Shown: positions 1-8,831 of the stretch, one piece after another | Position numbering within the stretch: position 1 is the first letter of the stretch | Layout: every line of letters starts with the position of its first letter | NCBI GenBank assembly: GCA_900541935.1 | Contig: UQLZ01000005.1 | Coordinates: 7,610-71,609, forward strand | Source of the DNA: an uncultured Prevotellaceae bacterium | GTDB taxonomy: Bacteria; Bacteroidota; Bacteroidia; Bacteroidales; Muribaculaceae | DNA: 64,000 bases | Direction of reading: 5' to 3' | Program-made: the position numbers and the translations under genes | Notes under the pieces: generated by a model | Databases searched by the model: none | Told to the model about the DNA's origin: nothing | Seen by the model: the letters and a program-made list of their open reading frames with translations, nothing else

Positions 1-1
1 A

Positions 2-298
2 ATTATTTTTGATGAGATTGATACCGGAGTATCTGGCGAGATTGCCAATAAGATTGGTGAAATGATGAAAAAAATCTCTAAGCAGATTCAGGTAATAACA
101 ATAACTCACCTTCCACAGGTTGCAGCATTGGGAGATTGCCATTTTAAGGTATATAAAAAGGATAATGACAATACAACAATAACAAATATTAAGCAGTTGG
201 ATAATAATGATAGGGTATTGGAAATAGCAGGAATGCTAAGTGGTGCTACTATTAATGATGCTGCTATAGAAAATGCTAAGTCTCTGTTAAAATTATAA
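2..298 (+). CDS. recN: DNA repair protein RecN, C-terminal part (cut by window start)
   Basis: Only the last 98 codons are present; the frame is open from the first bases. The product begins IIFDEIDTGVSGEIANKIG, the Walker B/D-loop region of the RecN SMC-like ATPase, and continues with the H-loop motif ITHLPQVAALGD. RecN is a cytoplasmic SMC-family ATPase that acts on DNA double-strand breaks early in RecA-dependent repair. The ATG at 62 is an internal methionine, not the start. The stop lies 4 nt before rlmB, so the two are probably co-transcribed. Identification is confident because this motif pair is specific to RecN among ABC/SMC ATPases; the N-terminal Walker A and coiled coil are outside the window. 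Confidence 0.93.
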   Translation: MIFDEIDTGVSGEIANKIGEMMKKISKQIQVITITHLPQVAALGDCHFKVYKKDNDNTTITNIKQLDNNDRVLEIAGMLSGATINDAAIENAKSLLKL

Positions 299-302
299 AG
301 CG

Positions 303-1052
303 ATGTTACAGTCTAATGAATATATTTTTGGCATAAGAGCCGTTATTGAAGCCATTGCTTCAGGTAAAGAGATTGACAGAATCTTGATTAAGAAAGATTT
401 GTCAGGAGAACTTTCTGCTGAACTTTTTCAGATTATAAAGGAATATAAGGTTTTGACGCAACGTGTGCCTGTTGAAAAATTGAATAGGATTACGCGTAAG
501 AATCACCAAGGAGTAATTGCAATATTTTCACCAGTTAGTTATGAAAATATCGACAATCTTGTACCAACACTTTATGAGTCAGGCAAAACTCCGTTCTTAG
601 TAGTTCTTGATGGAATAACAGATGTGCGTAACTTTGGCGCAATTGCAAGGACATGCGAATGTGCAGGTGTGGATGCTATAGTTATTCCAGAGAGGGGTAG
701 CGTTTCTATTAATGCAGATGCAGTAAAAACTTCTGCTGGTGCATTGCTGCATATTCCGGTTGCAAGAGTGAGAAACCTAAACGAAACAATTAAGCAATTG
801 AAAAATTCAGGAATGTCGATTGTTGGAGTTACAGAAAAGGGAAGCTCTGATTATACTAAGGCGAATTTGCAATTACCAACCGCTTTAATTATGGGAGCGG
901 AGGATACTGGAATCTCGGCAGAAAATCTTAGAGAATGTGATTTCTTCGCGGCAATTCCGATGTATGGTAAAATAAATTCATTGAATGTTTCGGTAGCCGC
1001 AGGTATAATGATTTATGAGGTTATTCGTCAGCGCAATTCGGATATTCTTTAG
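303..1052 (+). CDS. rlmB: 23S rRNA (guanosine-2'-O-)-methyltransferase RlmB (TrmH/SpoU family)
   Basis: Predicted SPOUT-class methyltransferase that uses S-adenosylmethionine to 2'-O-methylate a guanosine in the peptidyl-transferase region of 23S rRNA. An N-terminal substrate-binding domain (about residues 5-80) is followed by the SpoU catalytic domain: motif 1 NFGAIARTCE at 110-119 with the catalytic-type Arg116, motif 2 LIMGAEDTG at 195-203, and motif 3 IPMYGKINSLNVSVA at 218-232. The length of 249 aa is normal. It starts 4 nt after recN and is followed by a gap of about 135 nt with its own promoter for the next gene. The exact methylated base is inferred from the family; other TrmH paralogues cannot be fully excluded. 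Confidence 0.88.
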   Translation: MLQSNEYIFGIRAVIEAIASGKEIDRILIKKDLSGELSAELFQIIKEYKVLTQRVPVEKLNRITRKNHQGVIAIFSPVSYENIDNLVPTLYESGKTPFLVVLDGITDVRNFGAIARTCECAGVDAIVIPERGSVSINADAVKTSAGALLHIPVARVRNLNETIKQLKNSGMSIVGVTEKGSSDYTKANLQLPTALIMGAEDTGISAENLRECDFFAAIPMYGKINSLNVSVAAGIMIYEVIRQRNSDIL

Positions 1053-1130
1053 ATTATTTATTTGTTATAAATACAAATTGTTGAAAAAGATAGGTATAGG
1101 TTCGATGTGAAAACTGAAAAACTATGTTTT

Positions 1131-1165
1131 TTGTTTTTTTCTACACACACTTTGCACTATCTTTG
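1131..1165 (+). promoter_or_regulatory. Bacteroidetes promoter for nusB
   Basis: TTG at 1131-1133 and TATCTTTG at 1158-1165 match the -33/-7 Bacteroidetes consensus (TTG...TAnnTTTG), although the 24-nt spacing is slightly long. A start site near 1172 would leave a leader of about 15 nt before the ATG at 1187. This argues against the TTG at 1175 as the translation start. Confidence 0.6.
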
Positions 1166-1186
1166 TAGTGAAAATTGATTGACAAT

Positions 1187-2119
1187 ATGATAAATAGAAT
1201 CTTGATAAGGATTATAGTAGTTCAAGTACTATATTCACATCTTATTAATAAAGATGAAACACTTGAAACAACAAAGGCAAGATTGAAGGACAGTCTTGAT
1301 AAGGCTTATGAGCTTTATTATTATCTTTTAACATTGCCGATAGAGTTGACAAAGCTACAAGAACGTAGGATTGAAGCGGCAAAAGGAAAGTATATGCCGT
1401 CTGAAGAAGAAATGAATCCGAACATGCGTTTTGTCGAAAATACATTTGTTAGCTCATTGATGTTATCTCAACCTCTTCAGGAAATGGTAAAGGCGTTCTC
1501 TTTAACTTGGAGTGAAGATGAAGTATACCTCCGTTTGATTTTAGATAAGATTCTTAAATCTGACATCTATGAGGAATATATGACTAAAGAGTATGTTTCT
1601 GAAAATGATGACATTGATTTCTGGAGGCAGGTAATGAAGAAGGTGGTTCTCCCTGATGAAGATTTGGCAGAGTTGCTGGAGTCAAAAAGCGTATATTGGA
1701 ATGATGATATTGATATCGTCGGTACATTTGTAGTTAAGACCATCAAGCGTTTTGCAAGTGATGATGAAATGCCTTTTCTTCCTCAGTTTAAGGACGAAGA
1801 AGATGCTCAGTTTGCGGAATTGCTTTTCGTGAATGCAGTTAAGAATAAAGAGCGCTATATGGAATTAATTGACAAGTTTGTAAAGAAAAGTTCATGGGAT
1901 ACAGAACGATTGGCGTTTATGGATGTTGTGATTTTATACGTTGCGCTTGCTGAACTTGAAAAAGTGCCTTCTGTTCCTGCTGTTGTTACGATAAACGAGT
2001 TCGTTGAAATGGCAAAATGCTACAGTACTCCGAATAGCGGTCAATTCATAAACGGTATCCTCTATTCAATTATCAAGCATTTGAAAAACGAGGGTTTGCT
2101 TAATAAATCACTTGATTAA
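1187..2119 (+). CDS. nusB: Transcription antitermination factor NusB (long Bacteroidetes form)
   Basis: At 310 aa this is about twice the size of E. coli NusB. The opening MINRILIRIIVVQVLYSH resembles the first NusB helix, and the canonical all-helical NusB fold is recognisable in the C-terminal half, ending with the conserved region TINEFVEMAKCYSTPNSGQF (about 267-286) before the final helix. NusB with NusE binds boxA RNA and supports rRNA antitermination. ATG 1187 is chosen because it follows a good promoter at 1131-1165; a TTG four codons upstream is in frame but sits almost on the predicted transcription start. yajC follows after 22 nt, an arrangement common in Bacteroidales. Confidence 0.88.
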   Translation: MINRILIRIIVVQVLYSHLINKDETLETTKARLKDSLDKAYELYYYLLTLPIELTKLQERRIEAAKGKYMPSEEEMNPNMRFVENTFVSSLMLSQPLQEMVKAFSLTWSEDEVYLRLILDKILKSDIYEEYMTKEYVSENDDIDFWRQVMKKVVLPDEDLAELLESKSVYWNDDIDIVGTFVVKTIKRFASDDEMPFLPQFKDEEDAQFAELLFVNAVKNKERYMELIDKFVKKSSWDTERLAFMDVVILYVALAELEKVPSVPAVVTINEFVEMAKCYSTPNSGQFINGILYSIIKHLKNEGLLNKSLD

Positions 2120-2141
2120 TAATTAACCAAATATAATAGTT

Positions 2142-2453
2142 ATGTTAAATTCAATTTTATTGCAAGATGCTGGTGCTGGAGCAGGCATGATGCAGATTCT
2201 TATGATTGTTGTTCTAATCGCTATTTTTTATTTCTTTATGATTAGGCCTCAATCTAAAAAGCAAAAAGAAATTAAAAAATTCCGTGATGGCTTGCAGAAC
2301 GGTGACAAGGTAATTACAGCCGGTGGTATCCACGGTAAAATCAAAGAAATCAACGATACATACATTGTTCTTGAAATTGCAGAAAATGTAAAAATCAGAA
2401 TTGATAAAGGTTCTGTTTATCCTACTGTTGCAGAGGCTAAAGAATCTAAGTAA
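2142..2453 (+). CDS. yajC: Sec translocase accessory subunit YajC
   Basis: A small inner-membrane protein of 103 aa with one transmembrane helix (about residues 16-34) directly followed by the family signature FMIRPQSKKQKE, then a short cytoplasmic domain (GDKVITAGGIHGKIKEI). YajC associates with SecDF and supports preprotein translocation. Size and domain order are typical. The gene lies 22 nt behind nusB and is closed by a strong hairpin terminator at 2469-2506. Confidence 0.95.
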   Translation: MLNSILLQDAGAGAGMMQILMIVVLIAIFYFFMIRPQSKKQKEIKKFRDGLQNGDKVITAGGIHGKIKEINDTYIVLEIAENVKIRIDKGSVYPTVAEAKESK

Positions 2454-2468
2454 TTTAAATCTTTAAGG

Positions 2469-2506
2469 AAAGGTTGTGCCAGAGTTATTTGGCACAACCT
2501 TTTTAA
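2469..2506 (+). terminator. Intrinsic terminator after yajC
   Basis: A perfect 12-bp stem, AAAGGTTGTGCC with GGCACAACCTTT, encloses a 10-nt loop and runs into a T-rich tail. It closes the nusB-yajC unit. Confidence 0.88.
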
Positions 2507-2587
2507 TTTAAATTGCTTTGTAAAACGGAGAATTATTTATAAGGCTTTTATATAGACAAGTTAATCTGAAATACCTTTGATGTTTAT

Positions 2588-3571
2588 ATGAATTATAAAG
2601 AATATATAGTTAATGTGATTGACAAAGCTAAATCTTTCCTATCATCTTCAAGGGGTAGAGATGTTGTCTTATATCTCGTTTTTATTTTTGTTTCCTTTAT
2701 ATTTTGGTCTATTTTGGTGATGAACAATCAAATGCAGGAGCACTATAAAGTGAAATTTGCAATATCTAATATCCCAGGAAATGTAACTATCATTAATGAT
2801 ATTCCTAAAGAAATCAGAGTGTCGGTTAAAAACACAGGTTATGCTTTATTTAAATACATATTTGGCAAGACTCCAGAAGTTGATGTCCCATTCGATAAAT
2901 ATTCCGATAAGAAAGGTAATGTCGTTATCAAAAAACAAGATATTGAGGGCATGCTAGTAGATGTTTTTGGCAATGATGCAACAATTATATCTGTATTTCC
3001 AACAGATATAAGCGTTAAATACACAACATTACCTGCAAAGAAATTACCTCTACTTGTTGCTGGAAACTTTTCGTCAAATTTCCAGTATGTAATAAACGGA
3101 AAAATTAAATCGTCAATTGATTCTGTATATGTATATTCTGACGAACAAACTTTGTTCGGTTTGACAACGATGAAAACAGAAAGAGTAAATATGAAAGAAT
3201 TAAAGGATACAGTTGTATATACAGTTGCAGTTGAAAAGATGAAAAATGTTAAAACAATTCCTGATTCTGTAACTATTGTTGTCCCTGTAGAACCATTAAT
3301 TGCAGCTTCTTCTGAAGTAGTTGTTAAAGCAGCACATGTTCCAAACGGATTTAGATTATTGGCTTTCCCTACAAAAATTAAGGCATCATATTTTGTTCCA
3401 ATGAGTGATTTTGAGAAAGTAAAAAGTTGTATGTTTGATGTATATGTTGATTTTGAAGACATCAATAAAGGCTATTCGAAATTACCAATAAAGTTTGGAA
3501 ATGTGCCAACTAATTTCCAGAATGTGGTGTTACAGAATGATAGTGTTGAATTTATAGTTGAGCATTTATGA
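2588..3571 (+). CDS. YbbR-like (CdaR-type) domain protein, membrane anchored
   Basis: 327 aa. One N-terminal transmembrane segment (about residues 25-45, preceded by positive residues) is followed by an extracytoplasmic region of beta-rich YbbR-like repeats, for example FAISNIPGNVTIINDIPKEI near residues 57-77. YbbR/CdaR domains are linked to regulation of diadenylate cyclase in Firmicutes; that role is not shown in Bacteroidetes, so I give only the domain. The gene overlaps the start of coaE by 4 nt (ATGA), suggesting translational coupling; this ybbR-coaE pair is conserved in Bacteroidales. Confidence 0.8.
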   Translation: MNYKEYIVNVIDKAKSFLSSSRGRDVVLYLVFIFVSFIFWSILVMNNQMQEHYKVKFAISNIPGNVTIINDIPKEIRVSVKNTGYALFKYIFGKTPEVDVPFDKYSDKKGNVVIKKQDIEGMLVDVFGNDATIISVFPTDISVKYTTLPAKKLPLLVAGNFSSNFQYVINGKIKSSIDSVYVYSDEQTLFGLTTMKTERVNMKELKDTVVYTVAVEKMKNVKTIPDSVTIVVPVEPLIAASSEVVVKAAHVPNGFRLLAFPTKIKASYFVPMSDFEKVKSCMFDVYVDFEDINKGYSKLPIKFGNVPTNFQNVVLQNDSVEFIVEHL

Positions 3572-4143
3572 GGAGAATTGCTATAACGGGAGGAATAGGA
3601 AGCGGAAAAAGTGTTGTGTCATCAATATTGCGAGTAATAGGCTTTTATGTTTATGATTGTGATTCACAAGCAAAACGAATAATGAATTCATCTGCATCAT
3701 TAAAGGACGAACTTAGAAAAGCGTTTGGTAATAATGCAGTTGTGGGTGATATTGTTAATAAGGCTTATATCTCTAAGATTGTGTTTGACAATCAGGAAGC
3801 ACTGGCTAAATTAAATTCAATAGTTCATCCATTCGTACGTCAAGATTATGAAGCATGGTCTAACACGAAAGGTGTTTCTTTTGTGGAAACTGCAATTCTT
3901 TTTGAAAGCGGTATGGATAAACTTGTTGATGGAATTTGGATTGTCAATGCCCCAGAAGATATCCGCGTTAAAAGGGTTATGAATAGAAATGGCTTATCCA
4001 AGGAAGATGTTCTTGCTAGAATTAATTCGCAGGTAAGTTTAGATCGTATTTATGATAAAGAGTGTGTTAGTATAATTGTGAACGATGATAAGGCATCTGT
4101 TTTAAATCAAATAATGAATTTGGTTCGAGGAATGCAGAGATAG
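3568..4143 (+). CDS. coaE: Dephospho-CoA kinase
   Basis: 191 aa. It phosphorylates the 3'-hydroxyl of dephospho-CoA, the last step of coenzyme A synthesis in the cytoplasm. The P-loop GGIGSGKS is at residues 8-15, followed by the family hallmark YDCDSQAKRIM (about 29-39) and the region ETAILFESGMDKLVD with the lid following. Length and order are standard. The start overlaps the YbbR gene by 4 nt. A 245-nt gap follows before lepA, with a TAACTTTG -7 box at 4233-4240. Confidence 0.94.
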   Translation: MRRIAITGGIGSGKSVVSSILRVIGFYVYDCDSQAKRIMNSSASLKDELRKAFGNNAVVGDIVNKAYISKIVFDNQEALAKLNSIVHPFVRQDYEAWSNTKGVSFVETAILFESGMDKLVDGIWIVNAPEDIRVKRVMNRNGLSKEDVLARINSQVSLDRIYDKECVSIIVNDDKASVLNQIMNLVRGMQR

Positions 4144-4388
4144 TCGGTTATAATTTATATAGCATTGATTTCAGGAATAGTGGTTTGACATTATTTAACA
4201 ATTGGCCATTTTCTGCAAATTATAATATATAGTAACTTTGCATTAAATTAAGCATTTTATTGCATTGACGTTTTGATACATTGGTATTCGTACGTTTTCT
4301 TAAAAGAATGCTTAATAATACGCATTGGGTTGTTATTATAATTATGATAAAACTAACAGAGATATATGTACTCTGAAATACGATTTAT

Positions 4389-6176
4389 ATGAAAAATATA
4401 AGGAATTTTTGCATTATTGCTCATATTGACCACGGTAAAAGTACTCTTGCAGACAGACTTTTGGAATATACAAATACAGTATCTGGAAAAGATTTGCAAG
4501 ATCAAGTGCTTGATAATATGGATCTTGAAAGAGAAAGGGGTATTACAATCAAAAGTCATGCAATTCAAATGACATATCGTCACAATGGTGAAGATTTTGT
4601 GCTTAATTTGATTGACACCCCTGGACATGTCGATTTTTCATATGAAGTTTCACGCTCTATTGCGGCATGCGAGGGCGCTTTGCTAATAGTTGATGCATCA
4701 CAAGGCATTCAAGCACAAACTATATCTAATCTTTATATGGCAATTGACAATGATTTGGAGATTATACCAATTGTCAATAAAGTTGACTTGGATAGTGCGA
4801 AGCCAGAAGAAGTCGAGGATCAGATTGTTGACTTATTGGGATGCAAGCATGAAGAAATAATCAGAGCAAGTGGAAAATCAGGCGTAGGTGTTCCTGAAAT
4901 TCTTGAAGCTATTGTAGAAAGAGTTCCTGCTCCAAAAGGAGATAAAGATGCTCCATTTCAAGCATTGATTTTCGATTCTGTTTTTAATCCATTCAGAGGG
5001 ATTATTGCTTATTTCAAAGTAGTAAATGGCTCAATAAAAAAAGGAGACTTCGTAAAGTTTGTAAATACAGGGAAACAGTATAATGCGGAAGAAATTGGAG
5101 TCTTGAAACTTAATATGTTACCAACTGATGAGTTGTCAGTAGGAAATGTGGGCTATATTATTTCAGGTATTAAGACTTCACGAGAGGTTAAGGTCGGTGA
5201 TACAATAACCCATGTATCTAATTCATGTGAAAAAGCAATTGCCGGTTTTCAAGAAGTTAAGCCCATGGTATTTGCTGGCGTTTATCCCATTGAAACAGAG
5301 GATTTTGAGAACCTTCGAGCATCTCTTGAAAAGTTACAGTTGAATGATGCGTCTTTGACATTCCAGCCAGAATCATCTGCAGCATTGGGATTCGGTTTTC
5401 GATGCGGTTTCCTTGGGCTTTTGCATATGGAGATTATACAGGAGCGTTTAGGCAGAGAATTTGATATGGATGTTATTACAACAGTGCCTAATGTTTCATA
5501 TAAAGTTCATGATAAGAAAGGAAATGTTATAGAAGTCCATAATCCGTCAGGACTGCCTGATTTAACTTTAATAGATTATATCGAGGAACCATATATTAGA
5601 GCGTCAATTATAACTACTGCTGATTTTATAGGTCCGATTATGACATTATGCCTTGGCAAGCGAGGTGAATTGATTAAGCAGGAATTTATCTCAGGAAATA
5701 GGGTGGAGTTAGTATTTGATATGCCTTTGGGTGAAATAGTTATTGACTTCTATGACAAATTAAAGAGCATTTCTAAAGGTTACGCTTCATTTGATTATCA
5801 TATTCATGATTTTAGAGAATCCAAACTTGTTAAATTGGATATTTTGCTTAATGGAGAATCTGTTGACGCATTGAGTACTTTGACCCACTTTGATAACTCT
5901 GTATCATTTGGCAGGAGAATGTGTGAAAAATTAAAGGAACTAATTCCGCGCCAGCAATTTGATATTGCAATCCAGGCGGCAATTGGTGCTAAGATTATAG
6001 CAAGAGAAACAATTAAGGCGGTAAGAAAAGACGTTACTGCAAAATGTTACGGTGGAGATATTAGCCGAAAGAGAAAACTGTTGGAGAAGCAGAAGAAAGG
6101 AAAGAAGAGGATGAAGCAGATTGGTGCTGTTGAAGTACCGCAAAAGGCTTTTCTCGCAGTATTGAAATTAGATTAA
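4389..6176 (+). CDS. lepA: Elongation factor 4 (LepA), ribosomal back-translocase GTPase
   Basis: 595 aa, the usual LepA length. G-domain motifs are clear: G1 AHIDHGKST at 11-19, G2 [11 protein letters not shown]3 DTPGHVDF, and G4 NKVD. EF-G-like domains II, III and V follow, then the LepA-specific C-terminal domain ending [20 protein letters not shown]. It binds the ribosome and remodels stalled or mistranslocated complexes during initiation or elongation. The next gene, nhaA, begins 22 nt downstream. A -7-like TAACTTTG lies at 4233-4240, leaving a leader of about 140 nt. Confidence 0.97.
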   Translation: MKNIRNFCIIAHIDHGKSTLADRLLEYTNTVSGKDLQDQVLDNMDLERERGITIKSHAIQMTYRHNGEDFVLNLIDTPGHVDFSYEVSRSIAACEGALLIVDASQGIQAQTISNLYMAIDNDLEIIPIVNKVDLDSAKPEEVEDQIVDLLGCKHEEIIRASGKSGVGVPEILEAIVERVPAPKGDKDAPFQALIFDSVFNPFRGIIAYFKVVNGSIKKGDFVKFVNTGKQYNAEEIGVLKLNMLPTDELSVGNVGYIISGIKTSREVKVGDTITHVSNSCEKAIAGFQEVKPMVFAGVYPIETEDFENLRASLEKLQLNDASLTFQPESSAALGFGFRCGFLGLLHMEIIQERLGREFDMDVITTVPNVSYKVHDKKGNVIEVHNPSGLPDLTLIDYIEEPYIRASIITTADFIGPIMTLCLGKRGELIKQEFISGNRVELVFDMPLGEIVIDFYDKLKSISKGYASFDYHIHDFRESKLVKLDILLNGESVDALSTLTHFDNSVSFGRRMCEKLKELIPRQQFDIAIQAAIGAKIIARETIKAVRKDVTAKCYGGDISRKRKLLEKQKKGKKRMKQIGAVEVPQKAFLAVLKLD

Positions 6177-6197
6177 GAAAGATAAATTTTAGGTTTT

Positions 6198-7559
6198 ATG
6201 ACAAATGTTTTTTATTCAGCAAGAAAGATGATTGTTGGCTATGTGAAAGCGAGCAATCCTTTGATAGTAGCAACCATCCTTGCTTTGCTTGCCGCGAATA
6301 TTCCAGGTATTCGTGAGCATTATTTTGATTTTTGGAATCATAAAATAAGTTTGCAAATAGGAAATTTTAATCTGTTTGCTCATAATGGGGAAACAATGAC
6401 ATTGATGCAGTTTATAAATGATGCATTGATGGCTATATTCTTTTTTACTATTGGATTGGAAATTAAGAGGGAAGTTTTGGTAGGCGAATTGTCTTCTTTC
6501 CGTCAAGCCTTATTGCCAATTATTGCAGCAATAGGAGGAATGGTTGTCCCTATTGGTATCTTCCAGTTCTTGAGTGCGGGAGAGGAATTTGCAAGAGGTT
6601 CAGCAATTCCAATGGCAACAGATATTGCATTTTCTCTTGGCGTTTTGGCTATGCTTGGTAGTCGAGTTCCAATTTCATTGAAGATATTCTTGACAACTCT
6701 TGCAGTTGTTGATGATATTGGAGGTATTCTTGTTATTGCAACTTGTTATACAACCCATCTAGAGTTGTCATATTTGCTATATGCGGCAATTGCAGTCATG
6801 GTATTGATAATGGGTTCTGTATGGAAAATTCAAAGCAAAATGTATTATATATTGGTAGGTATTGTCGTTTGGTACTGTTTCTTGAATTCTGGTATTCATT
6901 CTACAATAGCAGGCGTAATAGTTGCTTTTTGTATTCCCGCTAAGCCAGTCTTTAACCCACGTAAATACATATCAATGATAAGACGCAGTATCTCTCATTT
7001 CCCGGTTATCTCAGAAAACGAAGAAGATAGCGAAAAAGGCCAGATTTTGACAAATTCACAAATGGATTGGTTGAAGCAGATTGAATCAGCGTCAGATAAG
7101 GTTATTTCTCCGTTACAGGACCTTGAGGATACTTTACATCCATTAGTTAACTACATCATTATTCCATTATTTGCTTTTGCCAATGCAGGCATATTTCTTG
7201 GATGTATGGAAATGACAGATATATATAGCGGAGTTGGTTTGGCTGTTATATGCGGTTTGGTATTAGGCAAATTTATTGGTATTTTCTCATTTACATGGCT
7301 TGCTGTTAAATTTAAACTTGCGCCAATGCCCTATAGGGCTAACTGGAAAATGGTTGGAGCAGTGTCGGTTTTAGGCGGAATCGGTTTCACTGTTTCTTTA
7401 TTTATTGCCAACCTGTCTTTCCCTGATGCTGCTCATTTGGAAATGCTGAATGCATCTAAATTAGGCATCCTAATTGGTTCTTTAATATCAGGTGTGCTTG
7501 GCTATATGCTTCTGAATTTACTTTTGCCTAAGGAAATAATGGATGAAAATCACGAATAG
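6198..7559 (+). CDS. nhaA: Na+/H+ antiporter NhaA
   Basis: 453 aa, about 11-12 predicted membrane helices. The sensor and transport motifs of NhaA are present: FFFTIGLEIKREVLVGELS after the second helix, MATDIAFSLGVLAMLG, and the paired aspartates in LAVVDDIGGILVIA that correspond to the cation-binding aspartates. A hydrophilic insertion of about 60 residues near 260-320 (SENEEDSEKGQILT, then a long amphipathic segment) interrupts the helices; this is seen in longer NhaA forms. It exports Na+ in exchange for protons and serves pH and sodium homeostasis. It lies 22 nt behind lepA and may share its transcript. Confidence 0.95.
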   Translation: MTNVFYSARKMIVGYVKASNPLIVATILALLAANIPGIREHYFDFWNHKISLQIGNFNLFAHNGETMTLMQFINDALMAIFFFTIGLEIKREVLVGELSSFRQALLPIIAAIGGMVVPIGIFQFLSAGEEFARGSAIPMATDIAFSLGVLAMLGSRVPISLKIFLTTLAVVDDIGGILVIATCYTTHLELSYLLYAAIAVMVLIMGSVWKIQSKMYYILVGIVVWYCFLNSGIHSTIAGVIVAFCIPAKPVFNPRKYISMIRRSISHFPVISENEEDSEKGQILTNSQMDWLKQIESASDKVISPLQDLEDTLHPLVNYIIIPLFAFANAGIFLGCMEMTDIYSGVGLAVICGLVLGKFIGIFSFTWLAVKFKLAPMPYRANWKMVGAVSVLGGIGFTVSLFIANLSFPDAAHLEMLNASKLGILIGSLISGVLGYMLLNLLLPKEIMDENHE

Positions 7560-7596
7560 TAAGTATTCGACAATAATAATTACTCATTCTTCGTGA

Positions 7597-7627
7597 TTGT
7601 ACATTATTAAACGTTATAATACCTTTG
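7597..7627 (+). promoter_or_regulatory. Promoter of a candidate small RNA
   Basis: TTG at 7597-7599, a 20-nt spacer and TACCTTTG at 7620-7627 fit the Bacteroidetes consensus. No gene follows on this strand before the minus-strand gene that ends at 8018. Confidence 0.6.
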
Positions 7628-7633
7628 CAATAG

Positions 7634-7790
7634 GATTTTAATTTGTTAATCATAATTGCGTAAACGTTTAATAACTGGGAAATGAAGATGAGTGAATAGC
7701 ACAAATTAAGTTATGCTTCTTCTTAAAATAAGAGCGGCATAAAAATTTATTGAGGAATTATCAAGTCAATTGGTATTTCCTCATTTTTTA
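7634..7790 (+). ncRNA. Candidate structured small RNA (about 155 nt)
   Basis: Inferred from a well-formed promoter at 7597-7627 and a terminator at 7751-7790 with no protein gene between. A hairpin with TTATGC/GCATAA outer arms and an A-rich loop lies at 7711-7742. The terminator stem pairs TGAGGAATTATC with GGTATTTCCTCA and runs into six T. A nine-codon reading frame lies inside the first hairpin but has no downstream gene to control. I do not recognise an Rfam family such as 6S RNA; the call rests only on signal arrangement. Confidence 0.35.
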
Positions 7791-7824
7791 TGATACTTTC
7801 TATATCTTACAGTAATTTAGGGTT

Positions 7825-7868
7825 GAAACGAGGCGGTGTGTCATAATTACAAACCGCCTCGTTTCTTT
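7825..7868. terminator. Strong 13-bp hairpin, possible bidirectional terminator
   Basis: GAAACGAGGCGGT at 7825-7837 pairs perfectly with ACCGCCTCGTTTC at 7853-7865. It is GC-rich compared with its surroundings. It may back up termination of nhaA or of the small RNA. Confidence 0.6.
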
Positions 7869-7957
7869 CGAAATTTGACCTCAGTCATTTACTGTCAGCA
7901 AACTCTTGTTGGTCTCATTATCAGCACCTTGCAGTTTATTAATTATAACGCACCTAA

Positions 7958-7996
7958 AAGGGGTTGCGTCAAAAATCTATTTCGACACAACCCCTT
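7958..7996 (-). terminator. Terminator of the amylase/SH3-protein pair
   Basis: AAGGGGTTGCGTC and GACACAACCCCTT form a 13-bp stem with one mismatch (pairable as G-U in one sense). On the minus strand it is followed by TTTT and lies 22 nt beyond the stop of the gene ending at 8018. Confidence 0.75.
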
Positions 7997-8017
7997 AACT
8001 AATAAGATAGGTTCTTG

Positions 8018-8830
8018 CTATTCGTTTACTGTTGCAATACAAACCATAGAACCTCCAATATTTGCATAAATTAGTGTGGGATAATTTTCGTCTTTTTCTG
8101 CCAATGAGAATATTCTATCTAATTCAGCGTCGGTCATCTTATTAACATCTAAAAGATAGCAGCCACCATCACAGAAGTCATAAGCAAGTTGATTGCCGTA
8201 TGCAAATGAATATCCTCCCCATTCATTTGCTTTCTTTTGTATACGTTGAACATCTTCAGAGTGATAAATTGATATATTGATGTGCTTATCGAATACAGCA
8301 AATCCATTGATAATCTTCCCCACCATATATCCTTCGGTTTCGTACCCAGAAACACAAAGGAGAGCATATCCTTTATACTTGCCATGAGTAATACCCGGTT
8401 TCTGGTTTATATAGCCATAATCTTGCATCTGTGTAAGCATGGTGTCTGTAATTGGCGTAACTGCTACTTCTTTGGCAAATTTTTTGTTTATATATGCCTT
8501 AAATCCAGATATTTCGATTCCATACCATTCTGGAGTTTCTTCAGCAACAAGATACTTCCAGCCACGATGTGCTTGCCAAGGTGTTACATCAAGTCCTTGG
8601 CCTATGCTCTTATCATTACTCCAAGTTAAGGAGCAATTGTCTGTCTCTGGATAACATACATTAATCAATTTTGAAGCACTTACATTTGGTTTCTTTCTGA
8701 GGTTAATGTTATCACCTGTGACTGTTATAACTTTTGCATCATCGAGAAATTCCAATTGCTGTGAGTTTACACTTCCTATTGTTGCCATAAACCCTATAAG
8801 GCATACAATATTTTGGGCTAATTTTTTCAT
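8018..8830 (-). CDS. Secreted protein with SH3-like domain, function unknown
   Basis: 270 aa. An N-terminal signal peptide (MKKLAQNIVCLIGFMATIGS, cleavage near VNSQ at 21-24) is followed by a bacterial SH3-like segment with the hallmark INLRKKPNVSASKLINV (about 42-58). The rest is not recognised; it contains several aromatic-rich stretches and no visible catalytic motif. SH3b domains often bind cell-wall or protein ligands outside the membrane. The start codon lies one base after the stop of the upstream alpha-amylase gene, so both are one transcription unit and possibly act together in the envelope; that link is inferred. Confidence 0.7.
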   Translation of the reverse strand: MKKLAQNIVCLIGFMATIGSVNSQQLEFLDDAKVITVTGDNINLRKKPNVSASKLINVCYPETDNCSLTWSNDKSIGQGLDVTPWQAHRGWKYLVAEETPEWYGIEISGFKAYINKKFAKEVAVTPITDTMLTQMQDYGYINQKPGITHGKYKGYALLCVSGYETEGYMVGKIINGFAVFDKHINISIYHSEDVQRIQKKANEWGGYSFAYGNQLAYDFCDGGCYLLDVNKMTDAELDRIFSLAEKDENYPTLIYANIGGSMVCIATVNE

Positions 8831-8831
8831 A

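Larger units (their letters stand above)
7560..8017. other. 458-nt gap with promoter, candidate small RNA and two hairpins
   Basis: No conserved protein-coding gene is visible. In order the gap holds a good + strand promoter (7597-7627), a hairpin and a rho-independent terminator (7711-7790), a very strong 13-bp hairpin (7825-7865) and a hairpin that terminates the minus-strand pair (7958-7996). Individual entries follow. Confidence 0.7.

Noticed and set aside
2839..3465. 208-aa minus-strand frame opposite the YbbR gene
   Set aside because: Shadow of a real gene; Ser/Thr-rich product without family resemblance, and the + strand gene is coupled to coaE.
7714..7740. Nine-codon frame (MLLLKIRAA) inside the hairpin before a terminator, resembling an attenuation leader peptide
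   Set aside because: No gene follows on the same strand, so there is nothing to attenuate; kept only as part of the candidate small RNA.
8230..8830. Short + strand frames in the SH3-protein region
   Set aside because: They are antisense shadows; the minus-strand protein has a signal peptide and an SH3 motif.
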